This document shows, in pieces, positions 1-6,185 of a DNA stretch of 18,459 bases. Where the stretch lies: positions 1 through 18,459 of the forward strand of contig JAFZJT010000110.1 of NCBI GenBank assembly GCA_017553815.1, written 5' to 3'. A program made the translations under genes and the position numbers. Numbering within the stretch: position 1 is the stretch's first letter; each line of letters begins with the position of its first letter. This DNA is from Clostridia bacterium. GTDB taxonomy: Bacteria > Bacillota_A > Clostridia > Christensenellales > CAG-138. The notes beneath the pieces are model-generated. The model was not told the DNA's origin. It was given only the letters and a program-made list of their open reading frames with translations, and searched no databases.

Positions 1-12
1 GTCAGCTCCGAC

Positions 13-53
13 CAAGAAAAAACAGACGTCAACGTGGTTTCCACATTGACGTC
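13..53 (-). terminator. rho-independent terminator after the tRNA-Met fragment
   Basis: On the minus strand a 13-bp stem (positions 41-53 paired with 25-37, one G-T wobble) closes a 3-nt loop and is followed by TGTTTTTTC (16-24). It starts 11 nt after the CCA end of the tRNA-Met 3' half. This is where the native terminator of a tRNA gene would sit, so it is probably the original host terminator. Confidence 0.85.
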
Positions 54-64
54 CGTTGGAGACA

Positions 65-109
65 TGGTAGCGGCGATCCGATTCGAACGGATGACAGGTC
101 GGGTATGAA
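65..109 (-). tRNA. 3' half of tRNA-Met(CAT); displaced tRNA end, probable att site
   Basis: Read on the minus strand, this stretch has in order an anticodon loop TTCATAC, a 3' anticodon-stem strand CCGAC, a 5-nt variable loop, a 5-bp T-stem ATCCG/CGGAT around the T-loop TTCGAAT, the acceptor strand CGCCGCT, discriminator A and an encoded CCA. The anticodon CAT and the acceptor strand agree with elongator tRNA-Met of Firmicutes. Upstream (110-180) there is no D-arm, no 5' anticodon strand and no acceptor partner AGCGGCG, so the gene is not intact. The break falls exactly at the anticodon loop. Tyrosine recombinases commonly use the anticodon-loop-to-3'-end segment of tRNA genes as attachment core, so this is read as the end of an integrated element holding the displaced host 3' half. 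Confidence 0.8.
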
Positions 110-148
110 GGGCAAAAAAGCGATTGCCGAAAAACGCAATGATTTCGC

Positions 149-184
149 AAAAAACGCCTGAATATCTGTGTTTTCGGCGTTTTT
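149..184 (-). terminator. bidirectional terminator downstream of the catabolic operon
   Basis: A 9-bp stem AAAAACGCC/GGCGTTTTT (150-158 with 176-184) encloses a 17-nt loop. On the minus strand it ends in six T (149-154) and on the plus strand in five T (180-184), so it can work in both directions. It lies about 230 nt after the aldolase stop and is the best candidate for the end of the operon transcript. Confidence 0.7.
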
Positions 185-192
185 CATCTGGT

Positions 193-351
193 TCATTCTG
201 TCCAAAAAATCACACAAGAACACTCGTTTATGTTCAGAGTGTTGTCAAAAATGTTGTCAAAACTGACTTTCAATCCGCCTGTTCCGACCCCTGACTGCTT
301 TCGGAAAAAGCGAATATGATTGAACCGACACTTTACCGAATCTATTGACAT
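193..351 (-). pseudogene. short frame, possible decayed C-terminal tail of an integrase
   Basis: A 52-residue minus-strand frame starts at an ATG at 349-351 and stops at a TGA at 193-195. The frame stays open upstream to 423 without another start. It contains the duplicated motif FDNIFDN (from the 12-bp tandem repeat at 240-263) and a basic stretch HIRFFRKQ. Its position, reading toward a tRNA 3' fragment with its end about 80 bp away, is where integrase genes of tRNA-integrated elements often end. No catalytic R-H-R-Y residues are present, there is no clear ribosome binding site, and the overlap with the aldolase end argues against a working gene. It could equally be a chance open frame. Confidence 0.25.
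240..263. repeat. 12-bp tandem direct repeat
   Basis: Two adjacent 12-bp units starting TGTTGTCAAAA (240-251 and 252-263) differ only at the last base. On the minus strand they encode FDN twice in the frame of the possible integrase tail. They could instead be a recombinase or protein binding repeat near the attachment site; the sequence cannot decide between these. Confidence 0.6.
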
Positions 352-413
352 GTAGGGGAACACAGAACCGTTGGGAATCGCAGGGGGAATGCTTTTTTTG
401 CCGTCCTTTCCGA

Positions 414-1259
414 TCAGGCGCGGTCAACTGCGCCGAACAGCTTGAGCTTTTCTCTCACAACGGCTTTCATGGCCTCGATTTCAAATGGGATGAGGCCCAT
501 CATCGTCTTTGCACCGACACGAAGCCCTTCCTGGACACCGGCCTTTCCGGCTTTGTCCAAGTCCGTGAAGATGTTGATCTTGCAGACGCCCTTTGCCACC
601 GCTCTGCGGAAGTCGTCATCTTTTAGACCGCTGCCGCCATGCAGCACCAGAGGCAGACCGGTCCGGGCGGCGATGGTCTCAATCCGCTCAAAATCCAGCT
701 TAGGCGGGAACTTGTAATCTCCGTGCGCATTGCCCACAGCGACGGCCAGCGAGTCGATCACCGTGCGGCGGACATAGTCCTCTGCCACATCGGGGTCGGT
801 ATAGAAATCGCTGGGCTTTTCCAGCTTACCCGCGCCCTCGTTGTCGCCCACATGACCGAGCTCGCCCTCGACGGTGACGCCCATCGCGTGACAGATCTTC
901 ACCATCTCGGCAACCTTTTCCACGTTGGTCTCATAGCCCGCCGTGGAGCAATCGTACATAATGGAAGTGAAACCGAGTTTCAACGCCTCCATGCACGTTT
1001 CAAACGTAAGGCCGTGGTCGTAGTGGACGCAGACCGGGACGCTCGCGCGTTTTGCCATTGGGATCAGATAGTCTGCCACATTGGAAAGCGGCATGGCGGG
1101 CAGCAAGACCTCGGCGGTACCGATCATGACCGGCGCGTGCAGCTCCTCGGCGGTCTCGATAACGGCTTTCGCCATCTCCACATTGACGGCGTTGAAAAAG
1201 CCGACGCCGTACTGCTTCTCCTTCGCGGGAAGGAGGATCTCATTCATATTGACAAGCAT
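414..1259 (-). CDS. class II ketose-bisphosphate aldolase (FbaA/GatY/KbaY family)
   Basis: A 281-residue zinc-dependent class II aldolase, the usual length for the family. It should cleave a phosphorylated ketose into glycerone phosphate and an aldehyde in the cytoplasm. Visible motifs are VHYDHG at 78-83 (zinc His79, catalytic Asp81), EGELGHVG at 131-138 (metal-loop Glu), GNAHGDYK at 176-183 (zinc His179), HGGSGL at 207-212 (zinc His207 and phosphate loop) and KINIFTD at 227-233. The start at 1259 has AAAGGAG nine nt upstream; a second Met at residue 5 is a weaker choice. It is the last gene of the operon, 14 nt after the PfkB kinase, whose product is its likely substrate. Fructose-1,6-, tagatose-1,6- and ketose-1-phosphate specificities cannot be separated by eye. 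Confidence 0.93.
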   Translation of the reverse strand: MLVNMNEILLPAKEKQYGVGFFNAVNVEMAKAVIETAEELHAPVMIGTAEVLLPAMPLSNVADYLIPMAKRASVPVCVHYDHGLTFETCMEALKLGFTSIMYDCSTAGYETNVEKVAEMVKICHAMGVTVEGELGHVGDNEGAGKLEKPSDFYTDPDVAEDYVRRTVIDSLAVAVGNAHGDYKFPPKLDFERIETIAARTGLPLVLHGGSGLKDDDFRRAVAKGVCKINIFTDLDKAGKAGVQEGLRVGAKTMMGLIPFEIEAMKAVVREKLKLFGAVDRA

Positions 1260-1268
1260 ATCTTGTTT

Positions 1269-1276
1269 CTCCTTTA
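1269..1276 (-). promoter_or_regulatory. Shine-Dalgarno overlapping the kinase stop codon (TAAAGGAG)
   Basis: The TAA stop of the kinase gene (1274-1276) runs directly into AAAGGAG, placed nine nt before the aldolase ATG. Such overlap suggests the two proteins are made by coupled translation. Confidence 0.7.
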
Positions 1277-2383
1277 CATGGTTTCCCAGCCGGATTGGAT
1301 CTTCCGTACCAGTTCCTCGATCGGTTCAAGACCGCTGAGCGCGTCGTAGGCCGTCACGCTGCAGGCGCCTTCCGCTGCGGCGAGAGCAGCACATGCTGCG
1401 GGATCATAACCGCGCAGCACAGCCGTCAGGAATGCTGCAATACTGGTGTCCCCCGCGCCGGTCCCGGAGCGAACGATCTCTGCACGGAAGCAGGGCTGCA
1501 CGCCCTCTTGATCCGCCCAGGCGTCGACATCCAGCGATACACGATCGCCGAGCTTTTGCAGGGTCTCTGCGCTTGCGGTCTTGTAGACCATACCGCCGGT
1601 GCCGCACTTGATTAACACGGCACGACAGCCCATGGAGATCAGTTCCCTTGCCAAAGGCAGGGCTTCTGCTCGCAGATCAAGTCCCTCGGTGATGTCTCCG
1701 CCGGTGTTCAGGCGATCATAGCGTTCCCGATCGAGCATGAAACACAATTCCTCAAAGGAGGGCACGAAAAAGTCCACATCCGGCAGCACGGCTTCCAGAA
1801 TGCCGCGCCAGTCCGCCTGTCCGGCATCGCTGTTGGAATCAACAGCGGCGAGATCCAGACTGGTGGCGAGACCGTGTTCCTTCATGCGATGAAACATCCT
1901 GCATAATTCGACCCCGCCGTCCAGATACATTCTCTTCATCAGCGGCGGATAACCAAAGTGAAACAGCACGGCATCCTTAAGCGCTTCCTCAGGGATATCT
2001 GCATCGGAGAAGCTGTCATTGGCGCCCGGATCGTGTAAAAAGATCCGATCATAGCCGGGAATCGCCAGTACAACGGAATAGGATGTGCTGCTGTCCCCGT
2101 CCTCGATAAGACCGCTTGCTCCATAGGAGGCGACGATGCTCTTCACCATTCCTCCGAAAGCATCCTTTCCGATCTTGCCGAGCAGTGTCACGTCATTGCC
2201 CAGAATCTTCAACGCAAGCCCCGTATTCGCCACACTCCCGCCGGTGTGGACGTCTGCGCCTTCCATGTGCAGGAGTTTGCCCGGCTGGAGCAGCGCTTCC
2301 ATCGTCTGCCCTTTGACGGTTTTGGGGAACACCGGCGTCATATCCAAACAGATATGTCCGGCGGAAATGATTTTCTGACCCAT
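1274..2383 (-). CDS. PfkB-family carbohydrate kinase
   Basis: A 369-residue ribokinase-fold (PfkB) sugar kinase, somewhat longer than the usual 300-330. The N-terminal signature is seen at 48-77 (TGGSVANTGLALKILG, then LLGKIGKDAFG). The anion-hole and catalytic-base segment SGTGAGDT is at 306-313, with Asp312 as the expected base. Position 306 is Ser where most relatives have the Asp of DTxGAGD. PSFEE at 208-212 matches the usual N/S-x-x-E magnesium and phosphate region. The start at 2383 has AAAGAGGT five nt upstream. The gene sits 28 nt after the GH94 gene and 14 nt before the aldolase, so it probably phosphorylates the sugar released upstream to give the aldolase substrate. Substrate identity is unknown. 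About 40 extra residues lie around 220-300, after the PSFEE motif and before the GAGD motif. Confidence 0.92.
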   Translation of the reverse strand: MGQKIISAGHICLDMTPVFPKTVKGQTMEALLQPGKLLHMEGADVHTGGSVANTGLALKILGNDVTLLGKIGKDAFGGMVKSIVASYGASGLIEDGDSSTSYSVVLAIPGYDRIFLHDPGANDSFSDADIPEEALKDAVLFHFGYPPLMKRMYLDGGVELCRMFHRMKEHGLATSLDLAAVDSNSDAGQADWRGILEAVLPDVDFFVPSFEELCFMLDRERYDRLNTGGDITEGLDLRAEALPLARELISMGCRAVLIKCGTGGMVYKTASAETLQKLGDRVSLDVDAWADQEGVQPCFRAEIVRSGTGAGDTSIAAFLTAVLRGYDPAACAALAAAEGACSVTAYDALSGLEPIEELVRKIQSGWETM

Positions 2384-2411
2384 CGTTTACCTCTTTCCGA
2401 TACAAAGCCAA

Positions 2412-4859
2412 TCAGAGAGAAACTCCCGTTTCCGATTGCAAAGATTCCATCACTGCCTCGATCTCAACTTCGGTTCCCTTCTGCAGCATTTCCGGCAGAA
2501 TGATATTGCCGGAAACCGGCTTGCCGTTCACGCGCAGTTCCTTCACGCCATGCTGGACGTGATCAGGATTGCTCACCTTGATTTGCAGCCGGCAGCCGCG
2601 ATACGTGCGCTTCACCGTGAAGCCGTCCCATGCGGCGGGAATCGACGGGTCGAGCAGGAGCCCGTCGAGCGTGGGACGAACGCCCAATAAATACTGCGTC
2701 GCCACCACGTCCATCCATGCCGCCGTGCCGGTCACCTGCGAGACACAGGCCCGACCGAAGTTCTCGTTGTCCTTGCCGAGGAGCGTGGAGCAAAAAGCAT
2801 AGGCTTCCGCGTGATACTTGTCCACGCCGATCTTTTGGATGATGTTGTGCGGCAGAATCTGCGTGTAATACTGCCACGCCCGATCGCCTCGTCCCAACAG
2901 CGCTTCTGCCATGATCGCCCAGCAGTTGGCCTGGAGGAACACGCCGCCGTTTTCCGAGTAACCCGCAGGCAGACCGTTGACCATAGCCGCCTCTTTGCTC
3001 GGCCAGCCGGGGTACCCGGGCGCATTGAGCAGCAGGCCCATGCCGGTGTCCAGCTCCTTCTTCGCGCTGTCCATGGCGTGAAGCTGTTTTTCTCTGCTGC
3101 AGGCATTTGCAATCACCATCCAGCTCTGCGGATTGATCCAGACGCGCGCATGTGTCTGCGTGCGGCTGCCGAACGGCTTTCCGTCATCGTCCAGTCCGCG
3201 CACAAACCAGTCGCCGTCCCAGGCGTATTGTTCCAACGCCTTTGCCTGCTTTTCGATCAGCTTGGCAAAGTGCGCTGCCGTTTCCGGTTCGCCGCGCTTT
3301 TGAGCCAGTTCCGAAAGCTGCCGGAGGGCGTAGATGTGCTGTGCGGCGACGAACGTCGTTTCGCCCTTTCCCTTGCGGCCGAAAGGACCGGAATGGTCGT
3401 TCCAGTCGGAGTAGAGAATCAGCGGCAGACCGTGTTCGCCGAGGTGCTTCTCGGTGAAGTCCACGCCTCGCAGCAGATGCTCCCAAAGCGTCGCACCGCC
3501 CTCATGATGCAGCATATCTTTTGCAAGGAAGGGTACTTCCCTGTCGAGAAAGCCGACCTCGCCGGTCTCCGCCGCGATCGCATACGCGAGGTACACCTGC
3601 CAGATATGGTTATCCGAGCGCGTGATATCCTGTGCCGGACGGTTCTCCTCCGGCCACATGATATGGACGGGATGCCCGTCGGGAAACTGCTGCGAAGCGA
3701 GATAGCAGAGCATTTCGATCGCCCAATCCGGTTTGCGGTACGCCTGCGCAAGAAAGTCCTGTGCCGAATCGCGGAAGCCGATCCCGCGTACGCCCGATGC
3801 GTCCGAACTGATGGCACGGGAATAGCGCGCCGTCTGCACGCACTGCAGCGGATTCCAGGTATTGACCGTGCGCTGCACCGTTTCATCGGGAACCGTGCAT
3901 TGATACACGTTCAGATGCTCGTCCCACCACTTCTGCACCTTTGCAAGCTGTTCGTCCGCCGCGCCGTGCTTTCGGAGCGCCGCTAAGCTTGCTCCGGCTT
4001 CCCGTAGCGCCTTTTCGTAATCGACCAGCGCGCCGTGGGAGATACCGAGGAAATAGTGAATCTGTTTTTCCTCGTCTGCCGCCAGTTCAACATGGCTGTG
4101 CAGCGCCGCGCAGGGCTCGCCGCCCTGCAGGTTGGTGTCCGAAAGGCGTCCGCGCTCGACCTCCGCGGGGTTTCGCTCGTCGCGGTAGTTGCCGCAGAAG
4201 GCGTCACGGTTGCAGCAGAAAGAATCCACCGACACGTCGGAGCCGAAATACACCATCGGGCATTCGTCTTTGCGCGGATGCATCCATGCAGTATAAGCAT
4301 AGGTGATGGCTTCCAGCTCCTTCTCCCATACCGCGCGGGTATTCCACTTGAGGTAATAGCCCAGCGTGTTTTCCTCGCGCGCCAGATACTGTGACAGTTC
4401 TGTATATGCAAAAACGTCGAACGCAGTCGTTTTGCCGCTTTCATTGATCAGCTGCAGGTCCCAGATCAGCGCGTCGGTATCCTGCGCCATGAAAAGCTTC
4501 AGCGTTGCGGTGAGTCCGTCTTTGGTCGCGGTAAAGGTTGACCGGCCCGGCGCGTGCTGCGCCTCGCGTCTGTCCACGGGCGTATCGCAGGGTCGGAACG
4601 TCGGCGACCACACCGTGCCGTCAGCCATGCGAATATAGATGTAATATCCCGGAGAGTCGATCGGAATATTGTAAAAGCGATAGCGCGTGAGGCGGAACAT
4701 CATCGGGGAAAGCCACCATGTCATGCCGCCGCCCGTCTGGGAGACAAACGCATGCAAGCTGCCGTTGGACAGATAGTTAATCCACGGAGCGGGAAGATCG
4801 AAGCGTGAAAAGCGGATCGACCGGCTGCCGTCAAAAAATGTGTAGGGAAGTTGTTCCAT
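2412..4859 (-). CDS. GH94-type glycoside phosphorylase (cellobiose/chitobiose phosphorylase-like)
   Basis: An 815-residue protein of the length typical for GH94 inverting phosphorylases, which convert a beta-disaccharide and phosphate to alpha-sugar-1-phosphate and a free sugar. The N-terminal half (about 1-270) fits the beta-sandwich domain, and 300-740 fits the alpha6/alpha6 barrel. Family landmarks are GIGFRDSAQDFLA at 359-371 (sugar site), YSDWNDH at 483-489 (Asp488 as likely general acid), GYSENGGVF at 633-641 (phosphate region) and GTAAWMDVVATQYLLGVRP at 711-729. There is no signal peptide, so it acts in the cytoplasm, where phosphorolysis saves ATP. It lies 36 nt after the serine hydrolase gene, with GGAAAGGA nine nt before the ATG. 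Sequence around the motifs departs from textbook cellobiose phosphorylase, so the disaccharide cannot be named. Confidence 0.88.
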   Translation of the reverse strand: MEQLPYTFFDGSRSIRFSRFDLPAPWINYLSNGSLHAFVSQTGGGMTWWLSPMMFRLTRYRFYNIPIDSPGYYIYIRMADGTVWSPTFRPCDTPVDRREAQHAPGRSTFTATKDGLTATLKLFMAQDTDALIWDLQLINESGKTTAFDVFAYTELSQYLAREENTLGYYLKWNTRAVWEKELEAITYAYTAWMHPRKDECPMVYFGSDVSVDSFCCNRDAFCGNYRDERNPAEVERGRLSDTNLQGGEPCAALHSHVELAADEEKQIHYFLGISHGALVDYEKALREAGASLAALRKHGAADEQLAKVQKWWDEHLNVYQCTVPDETVQRTVNTWNPLQCVQTARYSRAISSDASGVRGIGFRDSAQDFLAQAYRKPDWAIEMLCYLASQQFPDGHPVHIMWPEENRPAQDITRSDNHIWQVYLAYAIAAETGEVGFLDREVPFLAKDMLHHEGGATLWEHLLRGVDFTEKHLGEHGLPLILYSDWNDHSGPFGRKGKGETTFVAAQHIYALRQLSELAQKRGEPETAAHFAKLIEKQAKALEQYAWDGDWFVRGLDDDGKPFGSRTQTHARVWINPQSWMVIANACSREKQLHAMDSAKKELDTGMGLLLNAPGYPGWPSKEAAMVNGLPAGYSENGGVFLQANCWAIMAEALLGRGDRAWQYYTQILPHNIIQKIGVDKYHAEAYAFCSTLLGKDNENFGRACVSQVTGTAAWMDVVATQYLLGVRPTLDGLLLDPSIPAAWDGFTVKRTYRGCRLQIKVSNPDHVQHGVKELRVNGKPVSGNIILPEMLQKGTEVEIEAVMESLQSETGVSL

Positions 4860-4895
4860 AACGGAGATTCCTTTCCGAAGCAGGATGCTTCCGGT

Positions 4896-6086
4896 TTATG
4901 CTTCGATGGATTCGTAGGTCAGATCGCGCAGCGTCGGATGCACCTCCGCAAACGCGAACCCGCTGTCCGGTGCTTCCTGCACGTAAAAGATTGCAAGACG
5001 GTTCGCAGGGTCGATCAGCACATACGCGCCTGCCGCGCCGTCCCAGCCGAACTCGCCGAGCGGGCTTTTTGACTTTGTCGGGTCGAGCAGCGTCCGTACG
5101 CCGAGCGCGTAACCGTATTCATGCTTGCCGCCGGTGTGGAAGTCAAAGAGCTGCGTTTCGTTCAACTGATTCTCGCGCATTAAATCGATCGTCTCGGGCT
5201 TGAGAATCTGCGCACCGGTCACGCCGACGCCGCCGTTTGCAAGCGCATCGATGACCTTGCTGTACCCATTCACGGTGCAAGCGACGCCTGCGCCGCCGCT
5301 TTCGTAGGCATCGTTGATCCGCGCACCGTTATCGACAACGGGCGTCTGCGTCTTTGTGACAGGATCGAACGCATACAGTTCCGAAATGCGGCGCCGTTCC
5401 GAAGCGGGAACCTGGTAGTAGATGTCCGTTGCGCCGAGCGGACCGAATATGTTCTTCTGCATATACTCGCTGAATTTCATACCGGAAACAACCTCGACGA
5501 CCGCAACGAGAATATCGTGCGCGAGCGAATACGAATAGTGCGTTCCCGGTTCAAAGAACAACGGTTCCGTCGCATAGCAGCGTACAATCTCCTGTGTCGA
5601 AGCATGCGGGTTCTTTGCAAGCAGCGCCGTGACCGCCGGGTTCAGAAGATGATAGCTGAATCCCGCCGTCATCGTCAGCAGATGCCGGATCGTAATCGGC
5701 GTTTTCGCCGGAACCGTGCCGTATTCTTCTTCCTTCGGCCAGCCCAGCAAGAACTTCAGGGATGCCGTAAAATCGTGCAAATCGAAGTCCTTCAGGACAC
5801 GCATGGATGAAAACTCCGGTAAATATGCCGAAAGCGCGTCGTCGAGACCGAGTTTGCCGCGCTCGACAAGCTGCATCACCGCTGTCGCGGTCAACACCTT
5901 CGATGCGGAAAAGACATTGTGCAGGTGCTTCTCCGTCAGCGGTTCTTTTCCTGCGAGATCGCGCGATCCCGTAATGTGATGGAGCAGGACCTTGTGATCC
6001 TGCAGAATCATGCACTCCGTCGCGCGAACGCCGTAGCGTTCTTTCAGACTGTCAAGATAAGCGTAAACCTTTTTCATCCGTTCCAT
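4896..6086 (-). CDS. beta-lactamase-fold serine hydrolase (family VIII esterase-like)
   Basis: A 396-residue member of the class C beta-lactamase / penicillin-binding-protein superfamily (Pfam Beta-lactamase), a normal length. The SxxK catalytic tetrad is SASK at 60-63 within HNVFSASKVLTATA. The second motif is the tyrosine of HYSYSLAHD at 183-191, with a typical following helix ending in VSG. A HTGG-type third motif with YGYALGVR follows, and FGWDGAAGAYVLID near the C-terminus closes the fold. No signal peptide or membrane helix is seen, so a cell-wall role is unlikely. In a glycoside operon a cytoplasmic esterase removing acyl groups is more plausible, but this is inference. The start at 6086 has AGGAG about 11 nt upstream. 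A 99-nt gap separates it from the GH3 gene. Confidence 0.88.
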   Translation of the reverse strand: MERMKKVYAYLDSLKERYGVRATECMILQDHKVLLHHITGSRDLAGKEPLTEKHLHNVFSASKVLTATAVMQLVERGKLGLDDALSAYLPEFSSMRVLKDFDLHDFTASLKFLLGWPKEEEYGTVPAKTPITIRHLLTMTAGFSYHLLNPAVTALLAKNPHASTQEIVRCYATEPLFFEPGTHYSYSLAHDILVAVVEVVSGMKFSEYMQKNIFGPLGATDIYYQVPASERRRISELYAFDPVTKTQTPVVDNGARINDAYESGGAGVACTVNGYSKVIDALANGGVGVTGAQILKPETIDLMRENQLNETQLFDFHTGGKHEYGYALGVRTLLDPTKSKSPLGEFGWDGAAGAYVLIDPANRLAIFYVQEAPDSGFAFAEVHPTLRDLTYESIEA

Positions 6087-6143
6087 TATGGTTGTTCTCC
6101 TGTGCGTATATTTATCGTCCTTGTCAAAATGCAGGCAGTCGGT

Positions 6144-6173
6144 TCTGTCGGGAATCCGACGGATTGTTTTATT
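6144..6173 (+). terminator. terminator-like hairpin on the antisense strand in the GH3 / serine hydrolase gap
   Basis: An 8-bp stem (6144-6151 with 6156-6163, one T-G wobble) with a 4-nt loop GAAT is followed on the plus strand by TTGTTTTATT. On the minus, coding strand the hairpin is preceded by A-rich sequence and followed by no T-tract, so it should not stop the operon transcript. It may block antisense transcription or protect an mRNA 3' end. Confidence 0.5.
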
Positions 6174-6185
6174 GCTTCGGAAACA

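Larger units (their letters stand above)
110..413. other. AT-rich intergenic stretch between the operon and the tRNA scar
   Basis: This stretch of about 300 bases separates the aldolase stop codon from the tRNA fragment. It contains a bidirectional terminator hairpin (149-184), a 12-bp tandem duplication (240-263) and a short minus-strand frame that may be the decayed tail of an integrase (193-351). It is clearly richer in A and T than the operon, as expected for element-end DNA. I see no intact gene in it. A TTGACA hexamer at 345-350 on the plus strand has no convincing -10 partner. Confidence 0.6.

Noticed and set aside
61..140. Intact tRNA gene
   Set aside because: Only the anticodon loop to CCA is present; no D-arm or 5' acceptor strand can be found upstream.
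29..223. 64-codon minus-strand frame running through the tRNA fragment
   Set aside because: It reads straight through the T-arm, CCA end and terminator stem, so it is a chance translation of the attachment region.
345..626. Small plus-strand frame starting near 345
   Set aside because: It overlaps the aldolase in antisense and has no ribosome binding site or recognisable content.
2811..3986. 391-codon plus-strand open frame across the GH94 gene
   Set aside because: Antisense shadow of a well-supported enzyme, with no motif and no independent start signal.
4896..6086. True beta-lactamase giving antibiotic resistance
   Set aside because: The SxxK motif is shared by esterases and peptidases of the fold, there is no signal peptide, and the gene lies in a glycoside operon, so resistance is not supported.
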